Below are positions 37,755-44,236 of a DNA stretch of 44,236 nucleotides, piece by piece. The notes below the pieces were generated by a model. It ran no database searches. It was not told the origin of the DNA and saw only the letters and a program-made list of their open reading frames with translations. How positions within the stretch are numbered: position 1 is the first letter of the stretch; the number at the start of each line of letters is the position of its first letter. The DNA comes from Rhizobiaceae bacterium. Lineage in GTDB: Bacteria > Pseudomonadota > Alphaproteobacteria > Rhizobiales > Rhizobiaceae. A program made the translations under genes and the position numbers. The DNA is taken from NCBI GenBank assembly GCA_019635795.1, contig JAHBYV010000022.1, positions 1-44,236 of the forward strand, in the 5' to 3' direction.

Positions 37755-37907
37755 TCAATCTTTGCTGGCAACAACATCTGCTTCCTTGGGGGCGGCCTTT
37801 CGCTGGCGTGCCTGATTTTTGCGCTTGAGAAGATTGGCGCGCAATTCCGCTGCAAGTCGCGCATTTTTGGCCTTTGGACCGGCATTGCTTTTCTTTTCCC
37901 CGGACAT
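37755..37907 (-). CDS. 50-residue basic helical protein upstream of murA
   Basis: This small gene encodes a Lys/Arg/Ala-rich protein starting MSGEKKSNAGPK. The central ARLAAELRANLLKRKNQARQRK would form one long basic helix. Similar short basic proteins precede murA in other Rhizobiales as I recall them, so this is probably real. It lies 104 bases upstream of the murA start on the same strand. There is no clear ribosome site. Function unknown. Confidence 0.6.
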   Translation of the reverse strand: MSGEKKSNAGPKAKNARLAAELRANLLKRKNQARQRKAAPKEADVVASKD

Positions 37908-38122
37908 GCGTTCAATTTACTCCCGACCTGTGTTTCGTGAAGAGCTCCAGACAATGGCAATTTTGCGGTTTGCGTCGCTGATCTTGCAATTCTAGCGCGA
38001 AACCCATTGCAACCTTGACCGGCAAGCCGCAAACTTCATGTGGCGATCCGGCCCAAAGTTCAAGAAACTGTGCTTTACGCTGTTGACGAACGCGCTGAAA
38101 TACAGGAAAAGCCGCCTCGCGC

Positions 38123-38196
<74 letters not shown>

Positions 38197-38197
<1 letters not shown>

Positions 38198-38214
38198 TTT
38201 TCCTCAAGGAAAAT
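38197..38214. repeat. inverted repeat directly behind tRNA-Thr
   Basis: ATTTTCCT-CA-AGGAAAAT begins at the last A of the tRNA CCA. It could be a weak processing or termination hairpin for the tRNA or an arm site for the integrase. There is no T-run on the plus strand. Confidence 0.4.
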
Positions 38215-38276
38215 AGCCTTTAGCTCCAATAATTTAGTGATTTCAGTGACATCCGTCAAAAGCGGAGCTACAAAGA

Positions 38277-40058
38277 ATGTCACGACTCAGAGCACGGCAT
38301 AGGTGGATAATGGCAGGGCCATGGCCGAATCCGAAAACGGGCATCCTCTATTATCGAAAGGCCACTCCTCCCGATATTTTTGCTGCAAGGGATCGACTTG
38401 CGGAGTTCGGCATCAAGGTGACGCGTGAAGTGCAACGGTCGCTGGAGACAAAGGATAGGAAACCAGCGCAACGCCGATATCTGGAGATCGCCTCCAAGAT
38501 TGAGACCGAATGGGAGCGCTGGAGGACGCTGCTACGGGACGGCCCTAAGGAGTTGAGCCATAAGAATATCGTGGCGTTGGCCGGTGTTGACGCTGCTGAA
38601 TACCTTCAGAACTATGGCGACAATCCTCAAATGGCCCCTGTGCCTAGTAAGCTTCTTGCTGCCACGTTGGCAAACGTCCACGCGCACTACGTCCGACGGT
38701 CGCTTCGGGAAGGGCAGGCGGTATTTGAGCTAGGCAACGAACTTCAGGGTCTCTCAATAACGGAGCTTCTGGGACGCATCGCGGAGCTACTTGCTGCTGA
38801 GCCGCAAGGGCCACGCCGTGTTCTGGTCGAAGCTGTTGCTTCCATGCTTGTCGACTACCGGACAGTGTTTGGATGGCAAAGAGCGAGCAGACTCACTGAG
38901 GAGCGCCGACTGACTGTCACCAAATCCAGCCGCAAGGCGCTAGGAACGGCGATAGCGGACTTTCGTCGGAAGGCATGGGCGAGCCTAGAGAGGTACGTTG
39001 AGGGAGACTATAGGGAGCCATCTTGGGTTAGCGGTTTACCGACTTTCAAGTTGTCGGACAAATCATCATCAGCATTAGCGGGGACCTCTGGCGGGCTGCC
39101 ACTGGATTTCCTACTAGACCACAAGGCCAAGACAACAAGCATCCGCGCGAAGACTGTTAGCGACAATCGGGCATACCTCAAGAAGTTCGCTGAGTTCCTC
39201 GGCCATGACGACGCTCGCAAGGTTACTAAGGATGACGTACGGCGGTGGCGTGATAAACTCATTGAGGAGACGGGCCTTACGTCCAAGACCATAACAGATA
39301 AATATCTGTCAGCCGTCCGTTCGGCGCTAGCACATGGAGTCAGAGAATTTGATCTCCCCTTCAATGCTGCTTCCGGCATCGCCGACAATCGCCCGAGGAA
39401 AGACCCTGAGAGGTCCAAGGGATGGACAGAGCAGGAAGCGGTCCAGATACTCAAAGCGACCTTTGGCGGTTCCTCAAAAGCCCTCTCTGAGCCGCACAAG
39501 CGGGCAGTTTTCTGGATGCCGTGGATATTGGCCTATACTGGCCTGAGGGCGGTTGAGGTAGCTCAATTCCAAGGACGGCACCTTCTGGAGAAAGATGGCA
39601 TCCCTTACCTTCTCATCTCTCCACTGGATGGCAGCACCAAGAGCGGCAAGGCATGGGCAGTAGGTGTCCACAGGCACCTCATTGAGCTCGGTCTTCTGAA
39701 TTTCATCCGGGAGGTGGGGCAAGGTCCACTATTCTATGCAGCATATCCTGACGGAACGGACCTCAGGGCAATCAAAAAGAAGCATAGGGCCACTGATGCA
39801 GCTACGAGGGTGGCCAATTGGATCACTGAAGAGCTGGCCATGGAGGCTCCTTTGGGGCATCCACTTCATGCATTCCGCCACCTGTTCACCACAAGAAGCC
39901 GTGGCAAGATGGACAAGGAGGCGCGAGACTTCATGCTCGGAAGCCGCTCCTCAACGGATGCTCGGGAGGGATATGGTGAATGGCCTCCAAGTGTTCTTGA
40001 TTCTGAGATAAACAAGTTACCCCGCTTCGATGTAAAGAAGACGGGTTGGCGACCATAA
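38277..40058 (+). CDS. DUF6538-type tyrosine recombinase (integrase)
   Basis: This 593-residue site-specific recombinase begins with a DUF6538-like N-terminal region (WPNPKTGILYYRKATPPDIF...SLETKDRKPAQRRYLE). A middle region (about 100-270) follows with no recognised domain, then a core-binding SAM-like domain (about 285-375, SDNRAYLKKFAEFLG) and the catalytic domain. Catalytic residues visible are Arg424 in YTGLRAVEV, a Lys in the TKSGK hairpin, His531 and Arg534 in HAFRH, and Tyr566 in REGYGEW. The usual second histidine, in LGH, is replaced here by LGS. It starts at ATG 38277 with GGAG 10 bases upstream; an ATG at 38310 is also possible. It probably catalyses insertion into tRNA-Thr. Confidence 0.92.
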   Translation: MSRLRARHRWIMAGPWPNPKTGILYYRKATPPDIFAARDRLAEFGIKVTREVQRSLETKDRKPAQRRYLEIASKIETEWERWRTLLRDGPKELSHKNIVALAGVDAAEYLQNYGDNPQMAPVPSKLLAATLANVHAHYVRRSLREGQAVFELGNELQGLSITELLGRIAELLAAEPQGPRRVLVEAVASMLVDYRTVFGWQRASRLTEERRLTVTKSSRKALGTAIADFRRKAWASLERYVEGDYREPSWVSGLPTFKLSDKSSSALAGTSGGLPLDFLLDHKAKTTSIRAKTVSDNRAYLKKFAEFLGHDDARKVTKDDVRRWRDKLIEETGLTSKTITDKYLSAVRSALAHGVREFDLPFNAASGIADNRPRKDPERSKGWTEQEAVQILKATFGGSSKALSEPHKRAVFWMPWILAYTGLRAVEVAQFQGRHLLEKDGIPYLLISPLDGSTKSGKAWAVGVHRHLIELGLLNFIREVGQGPLFYAAYPDGTDLRAIKKKHRATDAATRVANWITEELAMEAPLGHPLHAFRHLFTTRSRGKMDKEARDFMLGSRSSTDAREGYGEWPPSVLDSEINKLPRFDVKKTGWRP

Positions 40059-40076
40059 AGCAGAAAGGTATTGATT

Positions 40077-40370
40077 ATGAGTTCGATCGCTAGATTGCTC
40101 GCCCTCACAACTCTGCTTCTGGTTCTTCCTGCCCGAGCAGAGGTTTCGGAAGATGAACGCAATCTTATCACTGCCTTTGTAGCATGGGCTGGGATAAATT
40201 GCGGCGACATGATCCCTATGGAGGAATATTGGGAAGCTCTGAAAAAGATGAAGTCGCTCGGAGATGAGCAATCAGCGGCATACCGGAGACGGGTAAAGTT
40301 TATGGTGGATCAGGCGGCGACACGTGAAGTAGCTTGCAAGTCAATAGGAGAGGCGCTCGTTCAGCCGTGA
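40077..40370 (+). CDS. small exported two-cysteine protein
   Basis: This is a 97-residue protein with a signal peptide (MSSIARLLALTTLLLVLPAR, cleavage after ARA near residue 21) and a mature part of about 75 residues that looks all-helical. Two cysteines, Cys42 in NCGDM and Cys87 in VACKS, probably form a disulfide in the periplasm. An AAAGG ribosome site precedes the ATG. It starts 18 bases after the integrase stop. I do not recognise a family. Its layout resembles the exported protein at 43022. Confidence 0.7.
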   Translation: MSSIARLLALTTLLLVLPARAEVSEDERNLITAFVAWAGINCGDMIPMEEYWEALKKMKSLGDEQSAAYRRRVKFMVDQAATREVACKSIGEALVQP

Positions 40371-40555
40371 TGCACTCATGGCGGTTGCCGGGGGCTGATA
40401 CTTCGCTGTCAAATATGAACCTAGGTCCTAAAGATTCTCAGGCACTGAATGCAAACTCTACGAGTGTGTCATCTCGATGGCTAAAGCCGATGCGTAGGAG
40501 CGCTTTTCAGTGTAAAAGATATAGTCTCCGGGTTCGGTTGCAATAGAGACGATGC

Positions 40556-40930
40556 ATGGCCGCGATACCTGTTTTGTTCGATGGTTTGATATTAGTGTTT
40601 GATACGCAACTGCCATATCCAGATGGGGCGCATTTCTATCTTTGGGACGATGCAGTTGGGCGGCCTAGGCGCTTTGAGAGGAAGGCTATAAGCGAAAGGG
40701 CGAAGCCGTTAGGCAATGTCGGAGCATCTAGGGCGCTTAGCAAATACAATCACTGGAATGATGTCGATAAACCTGCTTGGCTTGCCGCCATTAGTGATGA
40801 GCGGCGTTACGTAAATCACTGTTTCAGATGTGAAACGGACGTGGATAGTTCCTTAGACTCACGTTGTAGGCGGTGCGGATGGGTAAAGTGCCGAAAATGC
40901 GTAGCATGTGGATGTGAGTGGAATATGTGA
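40556..40930 (+). CDS. zinc-ribbon protein of unknown function
   Basis: This is a 124-residue protein. The N-terminal 80 residues are soluble with a beta-rich start (VLFDGLILVFDTQLPYPDGAHFYLWDD) and no recognisable domain. The C-terminal 36 residues hold eight cysteines (89, 92, 104, 107, 112, 115, 118, 120) as CxxC pairs, so one or two zinc sites are likely. There is no signal peptide. The start codon overlaps another ATG at 40552 in a different frame, and the ribosome site is weak. It follows the exported protein after 185 non-coding bases. Confidence 0.62.
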   Translation: MAAIPVLFDGLILVFDTQLPYPDGAHFYLWDDAVGRPRRFERKAISERAKPLGNVGASRALSKYNHWNDVDKPAWLAAISDERRYVNHCFRCETDVDSSLDSRCRRCGWVKCRKCVACGCEWNM

Positions 40931-41260
40931 TTCCGCGATCTACTGCGGCTGAAGTCGCCTTATTCACTTTTGCAGATGCTCGCCTAGTCGGCTCGGTCTG
41001 ATTTGATTTGGTCGGGCTGGTCGCCCTTCCGTTTGGGGCTATCGCCCTGCATTGACTCATAGAAGGGCGTAGGGCGCGGTCAAGCCGGTCGTGCTGGAAA
41101 ATGCGCGGCATTCGCGTGATGCCGGTGTGCGGGCTTTTATGAGGCGCTGTGAGTCATCCTAGAGGCAACACAACGGAGAGGAGAATTGCCCCATCATCTC
41201 CGCTACGCCAGATGGAGACACGCCAAGGCAAGACTCGATTCCTTCCTGCTGGGCAGGCCC
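40931..41260. other. gene-free stretch ahead of repeat R1a
   Basis: I see no convincing gene on either strand. The minus-strand frame at 40824-41111 overlaps the zinc-ribbon gene in antisense and has no family-like features. GC-rich GGGC/GCCC stretches around 41000-41060 could fold weakly. It may be decayed mobile-element DNA. Confidence 0.4.
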
Positions 41261-41369
41261 TCTAGTGGTGACTTCAGGCTGGGCGGGATGCGTCTTGGCG
41301 GTAGGCGATTGAGTTCGGTCACTGATCCTATCACTCAAAGACGGCACAATGCTGCCGCAATTCACAAGG
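41261..41369. repeat. repeat R1, copy a
   Basis: About 109 bases beginning TCTAGTGGTGACTT and ending GCCGCAATTCACAAGG align with 43587-43697 over their whole length with scattered differences. Weaker likeness continues to the left to about 41226. The copy ends 21 bases before the stop codon of the resolvase gene. Confidence 0.8.
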
Positions 41370-41389
41370 TTGAACGGTGAAGGGAAAAT

Positions 41390-41971
41390 CTAAGCGGCAT
41401 CCCTCAAGATGCGGAACACGCTTGCCCTGCCAATGCCCAGCCTGGCGGCGATAGCGTCCGCTGTCATACCTTCGCCCTTGAGGTGAATCACATCATGGGC
41501 CTTGGCGCGGGCTGTCGCCTTCCTGCCCTTGTATTTGCCTTCCTGCTTGGCTTTGGCGATGCCTTCCCTTTGGCGCTCAAGCATGAGGTCGCGTTCAAAT
41601 TCGGCAATCCCGCCCAGCAATGTCAGCATAAGCTTGCCTGTCGGTGTGGAGGTATCAACATTCATCGAAAGGATACGTAGCGTCACCCCCTTGGTGTCCA
41701 GCACCTTGGAGATAGACAAGAGGTCTGCCGTGGAGCGGGCAAGGCGGTCGGGCTTGGTGACAATCAAGATGTCGCCTTCACGCAAATAGTCCAGCGCCCT
41801 TTCCAGTTCGGGCCGCTTGGTGGCGACGGCGGATAGTTCTTCATGGAACAGCTTTGTGCATCCCGCCGCGTTCAAATCCCTAAGCTGGGCATCTAGTCCT
41901 GCCTTCTGGTCTGTCGTGGAGGTGCGGGCATATCCAACGATATGGCCGCTTGGCTTGGTAGTGTCGATCAC
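41390..41971 (-). CDS. serine recombinase, resolvase/invertase family
   Basis: This is a 193-residue small serine recombinase. The catalytic domain (residues 10-140) has the YxRxS motif in VGYARTSTTDQ (Ser18), the arginines in KPDRLARSTADLL (76 and 79) and the helix E region GGIAEFERDLMLERQREGI. The C-terminal domain (about 155-193) is a helix-turn-helix of the Hin type (GMTADAIAARLGIGRASVFRIL). Size and layout are those of Tn3-type resolvases and DNA invertases. The start is GTG at 41971 with AGGGAG 8 bases upstream. Upstream inverted repeats at 41990-42030 are likely its binding sites. It is flanked by repeats R1a and R2a. Confidence 0.94.
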   Translation of the reverse strand: MIDTTKPSGHIVGYARTSTTDQKAGLDAQLRDLNAAGCTKLFHEELSAVATKRPELERALDYLREGDILIVTKPDRLARSTADLLSISKVLDTKGVTLRILSMNVDTSTPTGKLMLTLLGGIAEFERDLMLERQREGIAKAKQEGKYKGRKATARAKAHDVIHLKGEGMTADAIAARLGIGRASVFRILRDAA

Positions 41972-41989
41972 GATGGCGTCTCCCTCAAA

Positions 41990-42040
41990 GTATCAATAGC
42001 ATCAAAAGATATAGTGATACTATCGTATCAAAAATGTCAA
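41990..42040 (-). promoter_or_regulatory. resolvase promoter with overlapping inverted repeats
   Basis: On the minus strand a perfect -35 box TTGACA (42035-42040) is followed by the inverted repeat TGATAC-TATC-GTATCA (42015-42030 on the plus strand), which would overlap the spacer. A third half-site GTATCA lies at 41990-41995. The -10 box is not clear. The half-sites could bind the resolvase itself and serve both as operator and as a recombination site. Confidence 0.5.
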
Positions 42041-42062
42041 TACCCATCCATGTGACACTAAA

Positions 42063-42314
42063 AAGGATACGCTTGAAGGGGATCACTAGGGCTTGCCCAT
42101 ATGAGACTGCTCTTGCACTGGGAAGTTCGGCAAAGCCAACATCACCCCCAGCCGGTAGCCCCCGTTATGTTGCAACGGAGGCAGGGTCTCCATGCTTTTC
42201 TTAGGGAAACCATGGGGCGAGCAGAGGGGGATACGCGCCTATTGTCACGTATCACTGGATGGTTCGCGTGAGAGACCCATTCTTGGCAATCCGGGTATCG
42301 GAGCTATATTCACA
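42063..42314. repeat. repeat R2, copy a
   Basis: About 252 bases from AAGGATACGCTTGAAGGGG to ATTCACA align with 43711-43966. Long identical stretches include CCCATATGAGACTGC, CTGGGAAGTTCGGCAAAGCC and GATACGCGCCTATTGTCACG. It lies upstream of the resolvase gene. Confidence 0.85.
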
Positions 42315-42330
42315 AGGTTCGTTGTCGATA

Positions 42331-42545
42331 CCTATATGGAGCCTTGCGCTGGGAAGTTCGACAAAGCCATCATCACCCCCAGCCGGTAATTCGCCGCCGC
42401 CTACCTTCATGGGCTGGGCCATTGTGTCTTCCCTTAGGGAGCCCATGAGGAGGGCGGGAGGGGGAAGCCCGCCTGCTCTCACGTGAATTGGAGGGCTCGC
42501 GCGGCAGATGCTTTTTGACGATCCGATAGTCACCCATTCGGGTGA
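42331..42545. repeat. diverged tandem copy of R2 (R2c)
   Basis: The segment begins with CTGGGAAGTTCGACAAAGCC and ATCACCCCCAGCCGGTA, almost the same as in R2a. After that it drifts, but keeps landmarks in the same order: CTTAGGGA, then a G-rich block, then CTCACGTGAATTGGAGG, then GATCCGATAGTCACC. An inner GGCGGG/CCCGCC hairpin is present that R2a lacks. It begins 17 bases after R2a. Confidence 0.6.
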
Positions 42546-42608
42546 AGATCTTTAGTTGAAGTGCTCGTATGTCACAATCTCAGCGCTGCGCGTTACCACC
42601 GAGTTTTT

Positions 42609-42998
42609 ATGAGGTCAGCATCAAGCATATTCTCTTGCGATTCGTTGCTTGCCACTTCCGCGCCCTCTATGTCGCAAGAAGCGGACAGGGAGGGTTGCTA
42701 CCGGACGCCAAACAACTGCGTTCAGACCACGAGCAACCGGCTAGAGGACAATCGTGATATGTCAATGCGCCAAGAAGAAGAGATGCAGCAGTGTTCGCTT
42801 GTCCGCTTCTGCGACAAACGACCTAACGAAGCTTACGATTACGGTGCAGAAGCCGTGCGCCCCGGCACCACCAAGGTCTGGAACACCTTAAATGCTGATG
42901 AACGCAGCAATGGCGCTTGCTGGTATATCCGCTTAGCCCGGAATGGCAGTGATTGGTATATGCGGTCATGCGCAATGCTGGAATTATCTGTTTGTTGA
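42609..42998 (+). CDS. cysteine-rich hypothetical protein (uncertain)
   Basis: This frame encodes 129 residues with eight cysteines, mainly in the second half (CSLVRFCDKR, NGACWYIRL, MRSCAML, SVC at the end). The N-terminal 20 residues are only weakly hydrophobic, so export is doubtful. The second half (about 60-129) reads like a real protein domain with aromatic residues; the first half is less convincing and could be 5' untranslated or frame-shifted. The ATG at 42609 has no strong ribosome site. It lies just after R2c and ahead of the exported protein gene on the same strand. No family is recognised. Confidence 0.42.
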   Translation: MRSASSIFSCDSLLATSAPSMSQEADREGCYRTPNNCVQTTSNRLEDNRDMSMRQEEEMQQCSLVRFCDKRPNEAYDYGAEAVRPGTTKVWNTLNADERSNGACWYIRLARNGSDWYMRSCAMLELSVC

Positions 42999-43021
42999 TA
43001 TGTGTCATTAAGGATACCCCG

Positions 43022-43399
43022 ATGAAACTCTACAAGCGATCTTCGCTTTTATTAGCAGCTATGGCTGCATTGGCAGCGGTTGGCTTTGAAATTCAAAACG
43101 ATGCATTGGCGGACGACGCAAAGGCCGATGCTATGGCGGGCATTGAACTGAAGGCCCTAGTTGGTGGTTACTATCACGCATGTGGCGAACTGACAGGATA
43201 TCTCACACTTGAACAAACTATGCCCTTGGTCCGACAAGTTAAGGCAATGGGATACGACGACGAGAATGACGATCAGAAACGATTGGCTGGCGTTAAAACA
43301 GTTCGCGTTATGAGAGATCATCAAGTCGGAGAAGATCAGCCGAATGAGGAACAGTGCTTGCTAACCAAGCTCAAGCTACTCGATATGGGTAGAGACTGA
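43022..43399 (+). CDS. small exported two-cysteine protein, second example
   Basis: This is a 125-residue protein with a clear signal peptide (MKLYKRSSLLLAAMAALAAV, cleavage after ALA near residue 30) and an acidic, helical mature part. The two mature cysteines are Cys54 in HACGEL and Cys112 in EQCLL. An AAGGA ribosome site lies 8 bases before the ATG at 43022, which beats the longer open frame. Its general plan (signal peptide, a Cys-Gly-acidic motif, an M/V-K-x-M/L-G turn, then a C-terminal cysteine) resembles the protein at 40077, so both may come from one family. No named family is recognised. Confidence 0.72.
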   Translation: MKLYKRSSLLLAAMAALAAVGFEIQNDALADDAKADAMAGIELKALVGGYYHACGELTGYLTLEQTMPLVRQVKAMGYDDENDDQKRLAGVKTVRVMRDHQVGEDQPNEEQCLLTKLKLLDMGRD

Positions 43400-43586
43400 C
43401 TCTCAGATACTGGCAGTGGAGATTTGGTGGTCAAGCAGTTGACTAGGCGCGGGGATGAAGTGTTCCCTCACTATCCTGAGCTCATAGGTATAGACAAGGA
43501 GTTGACCGACATGAGGGGAGGATGAATCCCACCATTTAATTGAGGCTGGATGAAAACGCGTCAAGTCGAGGCGAGACACTGTGCCT

Positions 43587-43697
43587 TCTAGTGGCGACTT
43601 AAGGCTGGGTGGACTGCATCTTGGCGTCAGGTTGATTGAGTTCGGCCACTGATCCCTTCCCTCATCAGCGACACAATGCTGCCGCAATTCGCCAAGG
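43587..43697. repeat. repeat R1, copy b
   Basis: About 111 bases beginning TCTAGTGGCGACTTAAGG and ending GCCGCAATTCGCCAAGG match R1a (41261-41369). Only 13 bases separate it from R2b, whereas R1a and R2a are 693 bases apart. Confidence 0.8.
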
Positions 43698-43710
43698 CCA
43701 CATAGTCCCG

Positions 43711-43966
43711 AAGGATGCTTAACGCTCGAGGGAGACACATTAGGGCTCGCCCATATGAGACTGCTTTTGCGCTGGGAAGTTCGGCAAAGCCATCATCACC
43801 CCCAGCCGTAGCCCCCGTCATGTTGCAAAAAGGCAGGGTCTTTATGCGTTTCTATGGGGAAACCATGGGACGAGTAGAGGGGATACGCGCCTATTGTCAC
43901 GTATCACTGGATTGTTCGCATGTGAGACCCTTTTTTGGCAATCCGGGTATCGGCTCTAGATTCACA
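43711..43966. repeat. repeat R2, copy b
   Basis: About 256 bases match R2a (42063-42314), including CTGGGAAGTTCGGCAAAGCC and GATACGCGCCTATTGTCACG. Near its right end, TCGGCTCTAGA (43950-43960) is an imperfect inverted match (9 of 11) to TCTAGTGGCGA at the left end of R1b. Confidence 0.85.
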
Positions 43967-44024
43967 TTCCCTTAGACTGCTTCGCTCGCCCATCCCATTC
44001 CTCACTTCGCCACCTGTTGCTAGG

Positions 44025-44163
44025 CTTATGTCGCCACCTCGTGCCGCCAACATGCTAGACATAAGACCCGTGTAGCTGGAGTAGGCTAAAATGGCGTGCG
44101 CAATGGATAGCAAAAGGGCAGGACATCGGGTCGGCGGCATTAAGTAGATGCTGGACTTATGTC
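44025..44163. repeat. three CTTATGTC/GACATAAG motifs
   Basis: CTTATGTC occurs at 44025-44032 and 44156-44163, and its complement GACATAAG at 44058-44065. The first two form an inverted repeat with a 25-base spacer. CATTAAG is also repeated on either side of the last copy. No gene is seen from 43967 to 44236. The motifs look like recombinase half-sites at the edge of a further element. Confidence 0.45.
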
Positions 44164-44236
44164 ATTAAGTTAACTGGGATGGTCGGATTGATCCCCTCAT
44201 CACCTCTCTATACCGGAAGGTACTAGCCATCAGTCC

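Noticed and set aside
40824-41111. 95-codon minus-strand frame in the island
   Set aside because: It overlaps the zinc-ribbon gene in antisense and shows no signal, domain or ribosome site.
42561-42757. Alternative plus-strand frames starting at 42561 or 42569
   Set aside because: The frame at 42569 stops early and has no support; the GTG start at 42561 adds only residues overlapping the end of the repeat region.

Overview
The window looks like a chromosome segment of an alphaproteobacterium of the order Hyphomicrobiales (Rhizobiales). It has a GcrA cell-cycle regulator with GANTC sites nearby, a C4-type 5-aminolevulinate synthase, a SAM-II riboswitch ahead of metZ, a double-length dCTP deaminase, a DUF2948 gene and a UPF0262 gene. 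GC content looks moderate. I cannot name the genus from sequence alone.

Layout. Positions 1-38200 are core chromosome with little intergenic space. From the left: the 5' part of a class I lysyl-tRNA synthetase gene; a TerB-like gene; a periplasmic binding protein and a divergent membrane glycosyltransferase; a phosphate/polyphosphate group (ppk2 divergent from a soluble PhoR-like kinase and phoU); gcrA; an arginine block (argD-argF) followed by hslO; apaG; metZ with its SAM-II riboswitch; dcd; an aspartate-type aminotransferase; tRNA-Gly(CCC); a MATE transporter; pyrD with a DUF952 gene; a LuxR-type response regulator facing a symporter-fused hybrid kinase; mscL; an aminotransferase and ilvE; hemA and galE diverging around a perfect FNR-type box; a dipeptidase; a glycine-zipper lipoprotein; a HAD phosphatase; tRNA-Phe(GAA); and the leftward gene run murA - DUF2948 - hisD - UPF0262 - infA - maf - yacG. 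Two real small genes (48 and 50 codons) lie at 29438-29584 and 37755-37907.

From tRNA-Thr(GGT) at 38123 to the right edge the window enters an integrated element. A DUF6538-type tyrosine integrase lies directly behind the tRNA. It is followed by a small exported two-cysteine protein, a zinc-ribbon protein, a serine resolvase, a cysteine-rich reading frame and a second exported two-cysteine protein. Two repeat blocks, R1 and R2, each occur twice. In one place they are nearly adjacent (43587-43966). In the other they flank the resolvase gene (41261-42314). The shorter copy therefore looks like an empty or internally deleted version of a resolvase-bearing unit. The last 200 bases carry three CTTATGTC/GACATAAG motifs. 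The right attachment site is not in view.

The most distinctive signals are the R1/R2 units with and without the resolvase, the pair of exported two-Cys proteins in the island, the argD leader (short frame, strong hairpin, no Shine-Dalgarno), the GANTC cluster beside gcrA, and the PhoR-like kinase without membrane segments next to phoU without pst genes.
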